Below, piece by piece: positions 16,802 to 25,424 of a stretch of DNA of 64,000 bases. Origin of the DNA: Paenibacillus sinensis (GTDB lineage: Bacteria > Bacillota > Bacilli > Paenibacillales > Paenibacillaceae); assembly GCF_019904155.1 (NCBI RefSeq), contig NZ_JAHCMB010000148.1:105971-169970 (forward strand), read 5' to 3'. Under the pieces are notes generated by a model that was not told where the DNA came from, searched no databases, and worked only from the letters and a program-made list of their open reading frames with translations. The position numbers and the translations under genes are program-made. Within the stretch, counting starts at the first letter, position 1. Every line of letters starts with the position of its first letter.

Positions 16802-16823
16802 TGATTAACCAGATGGTTAATCA
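16802..16823 (+). promoter_or_regulatory. Operator palindrome TGATTAACC-AGAT-GGTTAATCA
   Basis: Two perfect 9-bp inverted arms with a 4-base spacer, between the promoter and the ribosome site of the ArsR gene. The place and symmetry fit autorepression by the ArsR protein encoded just downstream. Confidence 0.7.
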
Positions 16824-16835
16824 GAAAGGAACTGG

Positions 16836-17873
16836 ATGAGCTCATCTCTGCAACACAAAATCAAAACGGTAGTCAGCCCTTTTCATGAACTGCTCTGCTG
16901 TCTGCATGTACTGACACAGCCCGGGCATCATCCGGGGCGTCTGGCTTGGGCCAACGCGTCACTTCAGTCGCTTCAGCAGCTTTCCCCGGGCCTTGTGGAT
17001 GAAATCCGGGAAATCGGCCGGCGGACTGACGACTGGGGCGCATTGCTTGATCTGGCGGATGCCTCGGGAAAACCCAGAACCTGCGAGGAAGGAACTAAAG
17101 AGCTGCTCGCTCTGCCGGATGCAGAACTTGTTCATTTGACGCTGAATGGAAAAGTCCCGGTTAGCACTGTACTGCTGTGGATGAAGGGCGAACGGGGTGT
17201 GACGGAGGAAGGCCTGGAAGCAGACGGGATTGATCTCCTGGAGAACCTGGACAGCTTCCGATTACGTCTTGCCGCGACATTGAGGAAGGTTGAGGCAGAA
17301 CTTTTTCGGGATGAATGGAAGGTTATCGAGCCTTTTTTACAAGCTGCGGCCGGAGATTTCTTGTGTGAAGCCGATCGTTCCCCCGAGCGGGCGCTAAATT
17401 CCCTTCACCCCAGGCTTCGCGCGGAAAAAGGAACGATTACTGCCCAGAAAGCGCGGGCCTATCTGTTCGACTATGAGACCCTGGAGCATATTTACATCTT
17501 CCCGAGTACCTTTATTGCGCCTCACCTGCTCCTCGGCATCCATGGCAATGATGTCTTCCTTCCGCTTGCGGTAGAAATTCCCGGGCCCGGATCCTCGGAC
17601 TCGCCGCCGGCCGACCTGCTGCTGCGCTACAAAGCGCTTTCCGACGAGACGCGTCTGCGCATAATCCGCCTTCTCTGGAGAAATCCGCACTGTACGAAGC
17701 AGCTCGCGCCCATTCTTGGCATATCCGAGGCTGCTGTATCCAAGCATTTGAAGCTGCTTTCCGAGGCAGGACTTGTGCAATCCAGAAGACGGGGCAGCTA
17801 CCAGTTCTACTCGGCGGTTAAAGAGGAGCTGGAGATGCTGATCGTTATGCAGCGGCAGTATTTGGAGCAATAA
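16836..17873 (+). CDS. ArsR-family regulator with long N-terminal domain (DUF5937-like)
   Basis: 345-aa protein. The winged helix is at the C terminus (YKALSDETRLRIIRLL from about 264, then ILGISEAAVSKHLKLLSEAGLV). The N-terminal 240 residues resemble the DUF5937-type region found in ArsR regulators next to ABC-2 exporters and probably sense a ligand. No metal-binding Cys pair is seen. It is the first gene of the export operon, and its own operator lies at 16802-16823. ATG 16836 follows AAAGGA. Confidence 0.85.
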   Translation: MSSSLQHKIKTVVSPFHELLCCLHVLTQPGHHPGRLAWANASLQSLQQLSPGLVDEIREIGRRTDDWGALLDLADASGKPRTCEEGTKELLALPDAELVHLTLNGKVPVSTVLLWMKGERGVTEEGLEADGIDLLENLDSFRLRLAATLRKVEAELFRDEWKVIEPFLQAAAGDFLCEADRSPERALNSLHPRLRAEKGTITAQKARAYLFDYETLEHIYIFPSTFIAPHLLLGIHGNDVFLPLAVEIPGPGSSDSPPADLLLRYKALSDETRLRIIRLLWRNPHCTKQLAPILGISEAAVSKHLKLLSEAGLVQSRRRGSYQFYSAVKEELEMLIVMQRQYLEQ

Positions 17874-17920
17874 AAATCTTTATCATGAAAAGGCCGGGCC
17901 GTCTGAAAGGAGTTAAATGC

Positions 17921-18718
17921 ATGTGGCATACCGCCATGGCGACGCTGCTGCGCAACCAGAGATCCAATCTGCGCGCCTATCCCTGGACTTTTACGCTGGG
18001 CCATATCATTGACGGCGTTTATCTGGTGCTTGTTTCGTATTTTTCATATGTGTATCTCATCAAGGGGGATATCGATTCCAGGTTCGCCGTTTATACAGGA
18101 ACTACGGACTACGTGACATTTGCCATCATCGGAGGAGCGCTAAGCCTGTTATCGATCAGCATGATGATGAACGTATCCCGGGCGCTGATTACCGAGTGGC
18201 GGGAAGGGACGCTTGAGACGGTGCTGCTCTCGCCTTCGAGCCGTTTCGGCTACTTTGCAGGAACCGCCGTGCAGCAGCTCTACCGCTGTATGCTGGAGCT
18301 GACGGCTGCTCTGATCGTTGGAGTAATCGCCGGTCTGCGGCTGCCCGATGCGGAGTTTCTGCCCGTTCTGACCGGACTTCTGCTGTACCTGCTCTCCTGC
18401 TTCTCGATGGGACTTCTGCTTGGCTGCGTCATGCTGTATACACGGGATACCTATTTTGTGCAAAATACGCTCTTTGCGCTCACCTCGCTGCTCTGCGGAT
18501 TTCAGTTCCCTAGAGAGTATTTGCCGGCCACCCTTCAAAATGCGGGCGAGGTGTTTCCGCTGACGGGTGCGCTTCAAGGTCTCAGACAGAGTCTGCTGAC
18601 CGGTCAAATGCCGTCTGGTGGCAGCCTCCTCCATGTTCTTCTGCTCTCCGCCCTCTATATTCTGATTGCTCTTCCGGCGGGAAAGCGAATCGAACGGCGG
18701 ATGTTCGACCGTTACTGA
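17921..18718 (+). CDS. ABC-2 type permease 1
   Basis: 265-aa membrane protein with six predicted helices and the ABC-2 hallmark EWREGTLETVLLSPSSRFGYFAG around residue 90. Works with the ATPase at 18802 and the second permease at 19830 to move an unknown (probably antimicrobial) substrate outward. ATG 17921 follows AAAGGAG; the earlier in-frame ATG 17885 has no ribosome site. Confidence 0.88.
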   Translation: MWHTAMATLLRNQRSNLRAYPWTFTLGHIIDGVYLVLVSYFSYVYLIKGDIDSRFAVYTGTTDYVTFAIIGGALSLLSISMMMNVSRALITEWREGTLETVLLSPSSRFGYFAGTAVQQLYRCMLELTAALIVGVIAGLRLPDAEFLPVLTGLLLYLLSCFSMGLLLGCVMLYTRDTYFVQNTLFALTSLLCGFQFPREYLPATLQNAGEVFPLTGALQGLRQSLLTGQMPSGGSLLHVLLLSALYILIALPAGKRIERRMFDRY

Positions 18719-18761
18719 TTGAAACAAAACGGATTGAAACAGAACGGACTGAAGCAGAACG
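18717..18761 (+). repeat. Three 15-bp tandem repeats
   Basis: GATTGAAACAAAACG, GATTGAAACAGAACG and GACTGAAGCAGAACG follow one another right at the permease stop codon (18716-18718). The only gap between the permease and ATPase genes in this operon is filled by them. Confidence 0.75.
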
Positions 18762-18801
18762 GCGTATGGACTGATTTTTTTAAGAAAGGCTGTGCAGAAA
18801 C

Positions 18802-19830
18802 ATGATACATATGCAGGACGTGAGCAAGAGCTACGTTACCAAAGAGCGGCTGAGCCGTTTTCGTACCCGCAAGGTTGTCACCGAGGCTGTCAAATCGCTG
18901 TCACTATCCATAGCCCCGGGTCAAATTACCGGACTGCTCGGACTCAACGGAGCCGGCAAGACGACTACCATCCGCATGCTCTCCACACTGCTCGACCCGA
19001 CAGAGGGACAGATCGAAGTAGACGGTCTGGATATGAGAACGTCCCGAAAGGCCATTCAGCGGAAGATCAATATGATCGCGGGCGGCGAACGCATGCTGTA
19101 CTGGCGGCTCACCGGCCGGGAGAACTTACAGTACTTCGGGGCATTGTACGATCTGGATTCCCGCCTGCTCCGTGTAAGGAGCGAAGAGCTGCTTAAGGAA
19201 GTAGGCTTAAGCGATGCGGCGGACCGCCCGGTGGAGCAGTATTCCAAGGGGATGAAGCAGCGGCTCCAGATTGCAAGAGGGCTCATCAACGATCCGGATT
19301 ACCTGTTTCTTGACGAGCCTACGCTCGGGCTGGACGCCCCCATTGCGCGCCAACTGCGCAGCATGGTTCGCAGATTGGCCAGAGAACAGGGCAAAGGCAT
19401 TCTCCTTACCAGCCATTACCTCCAGGAGGTGGAGGAGCTGTGCGACACTGTCTATGTGCTGAACCGCGGCAGCCTGATTATGTGCGATACGCCGGAACGC
19501 ATAACAACGCAGGTCGCCGGACTCCAGACCGCCCATTTTCAGCTTGAGGGCTGGTATGACGAACTGCTGCCCGCTCTGCACGACTACCTGCATGCCGAAA
19601 TCGGACTCGATGCCCGCGATCTGTCCAATTTGCGGCTTTCCGGAAGCGCCGCTGAGCCGGGGCATGACGAAGGCGTGCGGCTCAGTCTCAAAAGCCGTTC
19701 CGCCGACAAGCTGATCGCAGGGCTTCTCCCCTGGACGGCGACTCACGGGGTGAAGGTGCTCTCCTTCACGGCAGAGAAGCCCTGTCTTGAGGACGCGATC
19801 ATTCTGCTGTCCGAAGGAGGACGGCCTTGA
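18802..19830 (+). CDS. ABC-2 exporter ATP-binding protein
   Basis: 342-aa ATPase: Walker [10 protein letters not shown] (about 48-56), signature YSKGMKQRL, Walker [13 protein letters not shown]-loop TSHY, then a C-terminal extension typical of ABC-2 drug or bacitracin-type exporters. Two start choices: ATG 18802 and ATG 18811; AAAGG lies somewhat far upstream (18784-18788), so the start is not fixed. The stop overlaps the start of the second permease. Confidence 0.9.
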   Translation: MIHMQDVSKSYVTKERLSRFRTRKVVTEAVKSLSLSIAPGQITGLLGLNGAGKTTTIRMLSTLLDPTEGQIEVDGLDMRTSRKAIQRKINMIAGGERMLYWRLTGRENLQYFGALYDLDSRLLRVRSEELLKEVGLSDAADRPVEQYSKGMKQRLQIARGLINDPDYLFLDEPTLGLDAPIARQLRSMVRRLAREQGKGILLTSHYLQEVEELCDTVYVLNRGSLIMCDTPERITTQVAGLQTAHFQLEGWYDELLPALHDYLHAEIGLDARDLSNLRLSGSAAEPGHDEGVRLSLKSRSADKLIAGLLPWTATHGVKVLSFTAEKPCLEDAIILLSEGGRP

Positions 19831-20645
19831 TGCTGCGGAGCAATCTCCAACACCTGACCGCGGAAATCCGCAAACAGCATTCGAATCGAACCAAAGGTAA
19901 GGCGGCGCTGTTCTCCATGCTGCTGTGGCCGGCGTTGACTCTGCTGACCTCTTATTACGCGATGAAGCCTTACCGTGCAGGAGCAGGCTCCGAGCTTGCA
20001 AGTGCCATCACAGGCGGAAATGTCCCTCTGTTTCTGCTGAGCGGATATTTGGTGTTCCAGCTGTATTGGACGACGGTCCAGGCGGCGTGGCTGTTCGAGC
20101 TGGAGCGGAAGGAAGGAACGCTTGAATTGATTTTTCTGTCGCCTTCCTCCAAGATGGCTTTCTTGTTCGGTCGATCCATTTACGCTCTGCTGGGCGGGAT
20201 ATGGATGTTCGCGGGCTTCTCGCTTCTGACCTTTCTCTTCATTGCGGACTTCACCGTTATCGACTGGGCACGGCTTATCCCTGTTATACTGTTGATCGTT
20301 GTTTCGGCCGTGATCTGGGGGGCGATGCTGAGCGCAGTGTCCCTGTTCTCACGCGATTCCGGCATTCTGTATTACGTCTTTCAGACGCCGATGGAGCTGT
20401 TCGGCGGCGTGCGCATCCCTCCATCCGTCTTCCCGGTATGGGCCAAGGGTCTGTCCCTTCTGTTCCCTGTAACCTACAGTCTTGTTCTGCTGCGAGGCGC
20501 GCTGTACGGGACGACAGACGGAGATTGGAATGTTGCGCTCGCCATTCAAATCATCGCCGATCTTCTCCTTGTTCTGATAACCCGCTATCTGCTCGCCAAA
20601 GCGGAACGCTTCGCCCGGATAAGAGGCAGTTTAGGCTTATTTTGA
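19830..20645 (+). CDS. ABC-2 type permease 2
   Basis: 271-aa membrane protein, six helices, with the same hallmark (ELERKEGTLELIFLSPSSKMAFLFG) as permease 1, so the pair likely forms a heterodimer. ATG 19830 overlaps the ATPase stop (TGATG), with GAAGGAGG upstream inside that gene. A terminator follows. Confidence 0.88.
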   Translation: MLRSNLQHLTAEIRKQHSNRTKGKAALFSMLLWPALTLLTSYYAMKPYRAGAGSELASAITGGNVPLFLLSGYLVFQLYWTTVQAAWLFELERKEGTLELIFLSPSSKMAFLFGRSIYALLGGIWMFAGFSLLTFLFIADFTVIDWARLIPVILLIVVSAVIWGAMLSAVSLFSRDSGILYYVFQTPMELFGGVRIPPSVFPVWAKGLSLLFPVTYSLVLLRGALYGTTDGDWNVALAIQIIADLLLVLITRYLLAKAERFARIRGSLGLF

Positions 20646-20651
20646 GAAAAA

Positions 20652-20697
20652 GGGGCATTCCCGGACGACGGATATAACCGTTCGACGGGAGTGCCCC
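20652..20697. terminator. Shared terminator, convergent operons
   Basis: GGGGCA/TGCCCC plus CCCG/CGGG arms, preceded by A5 and followed by ATTTTT, so it can stop both the export operon (plus) and the nitrogenase-like operon (minus). Confidence 0.8.
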
Positions 20698-20733
20698 TAT
20701 TTTTCAAATCCACACTCAATGACTACGATAGCT

Positions 20734-22059
20734 TTAACGGTAAGTGTTCAGAACACGATCGTAGATATCCTCGATCAGTCGCAGCCCGCCGTTGAATCCG
20801 GCGTAACCGCCGTTCAGAATCAACCGGTAAGTGATTGGCACGCCAACGGGCAGCAGATCGCCCCGGATTTCCGTCGCCAAATCCCGCTCCCAGCCGCTGC
20901 CCAGAATAAGAGCGCGCTGCTTCGGCGCCGATTGGCGGATCTTCTCCTGAATGTCGCCGCCGTCCACCGAGAACTCCACCTTCGCCGACCTTCTGTCAGA
21001 AATGGACGCGAACTGCTGTCTGATGCCTTCCCGGTAGGATTCGGGCGTATCATCGACAATGTACTGCGTCTCCGCCGGAATGATGCCCAGCTCGTTCAGC
21101 AGAAATTTCGACAATCCGACAGCATAGGTTGCATCAAGAATCGTATAGAATACACGCGGAATACCGTAGCGGAACTCCAGCATGAAATCGGCCGTGCGCT
21201 CGATATGTGTATAGAACTTGTATTCTTCGTTGCTGATGAACGCTTCCGCCTGCTCTACATCCACGCTCTCACCAAAAGCAGCGATTTCCCGCAGGAACCG
21301 TCCCGTCTCCGCCCCGCCCACCGGCAAATAAGGGAAATGATAGAACGGCGTTCCGTATTTCCGCTTCAGCAGCTTTGCGGTCTTTAGGCCCGGCCATGCA
21401 GAGATAACGATATTGAACTCGGCGCGCGGAATCGTCAGCCATTCGGATACGCCTTCCGATTCAGGCCCGAATAGAATGTTCGGTGTAAGGCCAATGCCGC
21501 TCAGGAGCCGCTTGATCTCCTGCAAATTGCCAATCCAGTAAGGGTCCTGATACGGTATGGACGCGAATACATTGACCAGACCCGGAATCACCTGATCCTT
21601 ATTCTCGGCGTACCGGTCAACATACTGCTCGATAATGGCTTTGAGAATCAGATCATGGCTGACATAGTTATTGCTCTTGAAGCCGCCGGTTTCCGCAAAT
21701 ACGATAGGGCGGCCTTCGTTCTGAAAATCTCTGGTCACCTGCCCCACATCATCGCCCACGATATCGGAGGTACAGCCGGTCAACACGACGAATAAATCGG
21801 CGTCGATCACCTTGAACGCCCCTTCAATGACACCGCGCAGCTTTTTCTCTCCGCCGAAGACGACTTCCGATTCGCTGGAGTTCGTGCAGGGAATGGTGCT
21901 GCCTCCGGCATAGCCCTCACCCTGGCCGAGCAGGCCGTGAATCTTCGTGCTGCATCCCGGTCCGGCGTGGACGACGGGGACGGCGCGCTTGATCGCGATT
22001 ACCGACTGCTGTACACCAAGCGCGCAGGAATAACGGGGCTGCTCAATAAGCTTTGACAT
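20734..22059 (-). CDS. Nitrogenase component 1-like protein, K-like subunit
   Basis: 441-aa member of the NifK/NifN/BchB-type superfamily. The three positions that hold the P-cluster in NifK are kept: Cys12 (YSCALGV), Cys36 (HAGPGC) and Cys96 (TGCTSDIVGDD, compare NifK TTCMAEVIGDD). An FTED-like region appears as TNSSESEVVFGG. It overlaps the D-like gene by 17 bases with GGGAGGT inside that gene, so the two are translationally coupled and should form an alpha2beta2 complex. It is shorter than NifK (about 510 aa). Last gene of the operon. It is not NifK by context: no NifH, NifB or NifEN accompanies it. Confidence 0.85.
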   Translation of the reverse strand: MSKLIEQPRYSCALGVQQSVIAIKRAVPVVHAGPGCSTKIHGLLGQGEGYAGGSTIPCTNSSESEVVFGGEKKLRGVIEGAFKVIDADLFVVLTGCTSDIVGDDVGQVTRDFQNEGRPIVFAETGGFKSNNYVSHDLILKAIIEQYVDRYAENKDQVIPGLVNVFASIPYQDPYWIGNLQEIKRLLSGIGLTPNILFGPESEGVSEWLTIPRAEFNIVISAWPGLKTAKLLKRKYGTPFYHFPYLPVGGAETGRFLREIAAFGESVDVEQAEAFISNEEYKFYTHIERTADFMLEFRYGIPRVFYTILDATYAVGLSKFLLNELGIIPAETQYIVDDTPESYREGIRQQFASISDRRSAKVEFSVDGGDIQEKIRQSAPKQRALILGSGWERDLATEIRGDLLPVGVPITYRLILNGGYAGFNGGLRLIEDIYDRVLNTYR

Positions 22060-23524
22060 GCGCGTTACCTCCCAGGAAGGTGTACGGGTCCTGCTCCAGC
22101 CACCATTTGGTGTATGGCATGGAGCTGTGCTTCGCCAGATTGGTCACAAATTCCTTGTTATCCAGCGTTTCCAAAATCCGTTCGGCGTAATTGAGCAAGC
22201 CTTGATAGCCCCAGCTAAAATGCTCGTCGCCGATCAGAAGTGTCGGAATGCCCAGTTTGGCGCCCCATAGCGTCATGCCGCCGTGCCGGGCGATCATCAA
22301 ATCCGGACGGACACGGTTCAAAATGTTGACCAGCTCGTAAGCCTGCTTGTTGCAGACGTTGTAGCTTTGTACATCTCCATAGGTTTTGACTGTATGATCC
22401 AGCATGTCGGCTGCGGGACTTTCGTTATCATAGATGGGATCATGATGAAAAATAGCCGCGCCTTGCACGTCGATTCCCAGCTCGCGGAGCAGGGCAATCA
22501 GCGCGTGGCCATGGGCGGACCCCGCCGTCAGATAGCAAGTCGTCCCGGTCAGCTTGGCACGGTATTCCTCCAGCTTCGGAAGCACCGCCGCTCTCTCTTC
22601 GAGGATAATCTCTTCGATTACATCTTCGCGGCCCAGCACCCGGCCGAGTTCCCGCATCCAGGCGTCGGTTCCCGCCAAGCCATAGGCCATCGGAGCCTTG
22701 ATCTCGGGAACTCCGTAGACCTGCTCCAACGCTGCTCCCATGTAGGTGCCGAGCGTCGGGCAAACCTGAATGGTCGCCGCAGCCTCCGAAATCGTCTCAA
22801 GCTGGCTGACCGTAGAGAACGGGACGATATAATTTGCCTCGTAACCGAGTCTTTCCAGCAGCTTCGAGAAGACATCACTGCCCCAGAAGTTGATAATATT
22901 CACCTTGTTGGTCTTCTTGGTCGGCGGCTTCACAAGCCCGCGCACAACGGAGTGATAGGCGGAGTCGAACCCGGAGGTCCAGATCTTGGATCGGAACCCT
23001 TCACAGACACAGTTCACGACCGGGATGCCGAGCTCCTCAGTCAATTTGGTCGTGACGCTCTCTACATCTTCGCCGACGATGCCAGAGGCGCAGGAAGTTG
23101 TAATGAAGATAGCATTCGGGCTTACCCGCTCAAAGGCCAGGCGGATGGTCTTCTCAAGCTTGTTCAGTGCACCGAAGACCGTATCCATTTCATCAATATT
23201 GGTGTTAAAGTAACGGCCGATCGTCGGCGGCAGCTCCCGTTCCATCTGTCCGACACGATAAACAAAATTAAACCCGGCAAAATCGCCGGCGCAGCCGACA
23301 GGCGCGTGATTGACAACAGCGGCGTCGCGGATCATCGACAATTGGCAGAAGGCATTCCCTGAACCGCAGCCCATGCACTGGCTGAAGGAACGGCTGCCGT
23401 CCTTCAGGCAGCCTTCGTTCGAGCAGCCGACCAATTCTCCGGCCGTTCCCGCGAAGCCGGTAATCGAGCCCAAGCGTTTTTCGCGAATCGGGACCTCGGA
23501 CAAGTTGAGATTGACTTTGGGCAT
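22043..23524 (-). CDS. Nitrogenase component 1-like protein, D-like subunit
   Basis: 493-aa NifD/NifE-type protein, probable catalytic subunit. Superfamily landmarks: NHAPVGC (Cys78) matches NifD HGPVGC, TTSCASGIVGED (Cys145) matches the third P-cluster Cys, and VCPTLGTYMGAALEQVYGVP (Cys255) aligns with NifD Cys275, the axial cofactor ligand. The N terminus is unusually Cys-rich (Cys34, 39, 50, 53, 60). The NifD homocitrate/His442 region is replaced by GDEHFSWGYQGLLNYAERI. Upstream genes are a sulfonate-type importer and O-acetylhomoserine sulfhydrylase, so a sulfur substrate is more likely than N2. The electron-donor Fe protein must be encoded elsewhere. Confidence 0.85.
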   Translation of the reverse strand: MPKVNLNLSEVPIREKRLGSITGFAGTAGELVGCSNEGCLKDGSRSFSQCMGCGSGNAFCQLSMIRDAAVVNHAPVGCAGDFAGFNFVYRVGQMERELPPTIGRYFNTNIDEMDTVFGALNKLEKTIRLAFERVSPNAIFITTSCASGIVGEDVESVTTKLTEELGIPVVNCVCEGFRSKIWTSGFDSAYHSVVRGLVKPPTKKTNKVNIINFWGSDVFSKLLERLGYEANYIVPFSTVSQLETISEAAATIQVCPTLGTYMGAALEQVYGVPEIKAPMAYGLAGTDAWMRELGRVLGREDVIEEIILEERAAVLPKLEEYRAKLTGTTCYLTAGSAHGHALIALLRELGIDVQGAAIFHHDPIYDNESPAADMLDHTVKTYGDVQSYNVCNKQAYELVNILNRVRPDLMIARHGGMTLWGAKLGIPTLLIGDEHFSWGYQGLLNYAERILETLDNKEFVTNLAKHSSMPYTKWWLEQDPYTFLGGNAHVKAY

Positions 23525-23543
23525 AATCTATTCCCCTTTATGT

Positions 23544-24350
23544 TTACAAGTAATATTCAAGTGCTCGGCTCGTACCTCCAAAATGGAGGGATTCCAGAAT
23601 TTTCGAACGGTAAGCGATGAAATCCGGACTATTCCGGTCGCGCGGACGTTCCAATTCGACATCGATTACTTCCTTGATCTTCCCCGGACCCGGTGTCATG
23701 ACGACGATCCGGTCGCTGAGGTAGACCGCTTCATCGACATCATGCGTGACCAGCAGCATCGTTGTGCCCCGCAGCTTCCACAGCCGCAGCAATTCATCCT
23801 GGAGGTTCATCCGGGTAAAAGCATCCAGAGCGCCGAGCGGCTCGTCAAGCATCAGCACCTTGGGCTGATTGATCAGCGCTCGCGCCAGCGAAGCGCGCTG
23901 GGCCATACCGCCCGACACTTGATGCGGATACGCTCCGCCGAAGTCCTTCAGGCCTACCAGCTCCAGATATTGCTCCGGCTTGCCGGCGTTCTGTTTGTAG
24001 ATTTTCCGGGCCTTCAGCCCGGAGGCGATATTTTGCCGCAGCGTCATCCATGGAAAAAGATTCGCCTGCTGAAAGACGTAGCCCCGCTCGTAATTCGTTC
24101 CTTTAATCGGAACGCCGTCAAGCGCCAGCTCTCCGGCGGCGCATTCGTCCAGGCCGGCAATCAGCCGCATCAAGGTCGTCTTGCCGCAGCCGCTCGGGCC
24201 AATGAACGACACGAAGCTGCCGGCCTCAATCTCCAGACTTACATCGGTCAGTGCCTCCACCCGGCTGCCTGAATCGTCGGTGTAAACGCGGCTTACCCGA
24301 TCGATGGTTACGGTACCCGCCGGCTTGCCCCATTCGGTCTGCACACTCAT
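23544..24350 (-). CDS. Sulfonate/nitrate-type ABC importer ATPase
   Basis: SsuB/TauB/NrtD-type ATPase, 268 aa: Walker A GPSGCGKTT, signature VSGGMAQRASLARAL, Walker B VLMLDEPLGALD, H-loop VTHDVDEAV. ATG 24350 overlaps the permease stop as ATGA, so it is coupled to it; the frame extends upstream within the permease but without need. It powers the importer encoded by the next two upstream genes and is followed after 20 bases by the D-like gene. Confidence 0.92.
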   Translation of the reverse strand: MSVQTEWGKPAGTVTIDRVSRVYTDDSGSRVEALTDVSLEIEAGSFVSFIGPSGCGKTTLMRLIAGLDECAAGELALDGVPIKGTNYERGYVFQQANLFPWMTLRQNIASGLKARKIYKQNAGKPEQYLELVGLKDFGGAYPHQVSGGMAQRASLARALINQPKVLMLDEPLGALDAFTRMNLQDELLRLWKLRGTTMLLVTHDVDEAVYLSDRIVVMTPGPGKIKEVIDVELERPRDRNSPDFIAYRSKILESLHFGGTSRALEYYL

Positions 24351-25339
24351 TTGACCAATCCTTTCTGCCAGCGAAGCACTCTGTCCCTGACGCGGAAGAT
24401 GATCGCCATCACAATGGAAAAGGCAATCGCCATAATAATGATCGACGCATACACCTTGGCATAATTGGACCAGCCCTTGGCCCAATTGATATACCAGCCG
24501 AGTCCCGCCTTGGCCCCGATCATTTCGGATACGACAAGAGTGGCGAATGAAATGCCGGTCGCCGTGTAGATGCCGGTAAAGATCGAAGGCATTGCCCCCG
24601 GAATGGCAACGCGGAAGATCAGAAACCGTTCATCCGCTCCAAGTGTACGGGCCGCTTCGAAATAGGTCTTCTGTACATTGGCTATGCCGACACCGGTCAT
24701 GAAGGCGACCGGGAAGGCGACCGCTATTACGATCAGCAGCACTCCGGCGTAAAAGCTGGACGGCACGATAATCATAACAATCGGAATCAGCGCCGTAGCA
24801 GGCACCACTCCCATGAACTTGATAACGGGAAACATCCAGTAGCTCCACTTCTGATACCAGCCGATCAGCACTCCAAGCACAATACCTATGATCGAACCGA
24901 TCACGAAGCCTACGGCCAGAAGCCGCACCGAGTAAGCAGTGCTCAGCAGCAGCGTACTCCAGTCTTCCTTCATGACCGAAATAATTTGCGCCGGCCCTGG
25001 CACGAACGGCAGCGGCAGAATATTCAACTTCGTAGACAGCGTATCCCATAACGCGACGAGCAGCCCCGCCGCCGTATAAAAGGGCGAGTCATGCAGCGCC
25101 TTCGCACGCCTCTTCTCACTGAGCGGCGCCAAGCCTGCTCGCAGCGCATACAGGACAACTGCCACAGTCAGCACATATCGGTAAGGTACCGAATCCACAT
25201 CCTGACTTGTCGGCAGAAGCAGGCTTAAGCCGAGTGCTACCGCAAAAGCCACAGCAGGCAGCGACGTTTTAACCGAAGCTGGAAGGCTGAAAGATCTGCG
25301 GGTGCTCTCGAGTCTCAAATTTCGATCCACAATACTCAT
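24347..25339 (-). CDS. Sulfonate/nitrate-type ABC importer permease
   Basis: 330-aa membrane protein of the SsuC/TauC/NrtB group, with an N-terminal extra pair of helices and the EAA-type loop (KTYFEAARTLGADERFLIFRVAIPGAMPSIFTG) near residue 230. ATG 25339 follows GGGAGGG. The long N-terminal 90 residues with two additional helices are more than SsuC has. Confidence 0.9.
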   Translation of the reverse strand: MSIVDRNLRLESTRRSFSLPASVKTSLPAVAFAVALGLSLLLPTSQDVDSVPYRYVLTVAVVLYALRAGLAPLSEKRRAKALHDSPFYTAAGLLVALWDTLSTKLNILPLPFVPGPAQIISVMKEDWSTLLLSTAYSVRLLAVGFVIGSIIGIVLGVLIGWYQKWSYWMFPVIKFMGVVPATALIPIVMIIVPSSFYAGVLLIVIAVAFPVAFMTGVGIANVQKTYFEAARTLGADERFLIFRVAIPGAMPSIFTGIYTATGISFATLVVSEMIGAKAGLGWYINWAKGWSNYAKVYASIIIMAIAFSIVMAIIFRVRDRVLRWQKGLVK

Positions 25340-25424
25340 GTTTGCTTCCCTCCAAACCCGGCCGTTCTTCCCGTATTCGCGAGCTGCGAATTGTCAGATG
25401 AAGAACGGCACGGAATTCGAGCTA

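Noticed and set aside
22283..23362. 359-codon plus-strand frame over the D-like gene
   Set aside because: Antisense shadow of the nitrogenase-like gene, no start signal or recognisable motif.
20734..23524. Bona fide nitrogenase (NifDK) or cofactor scaffold (NifEN)
   Set aside because: No NifH, NifB or other nif genes adjoin it; subunits are shorter, the His442 region of NifD is changed, and neighbours are sulfur genes. A scaffold role cannot be fully excluded without a tree.
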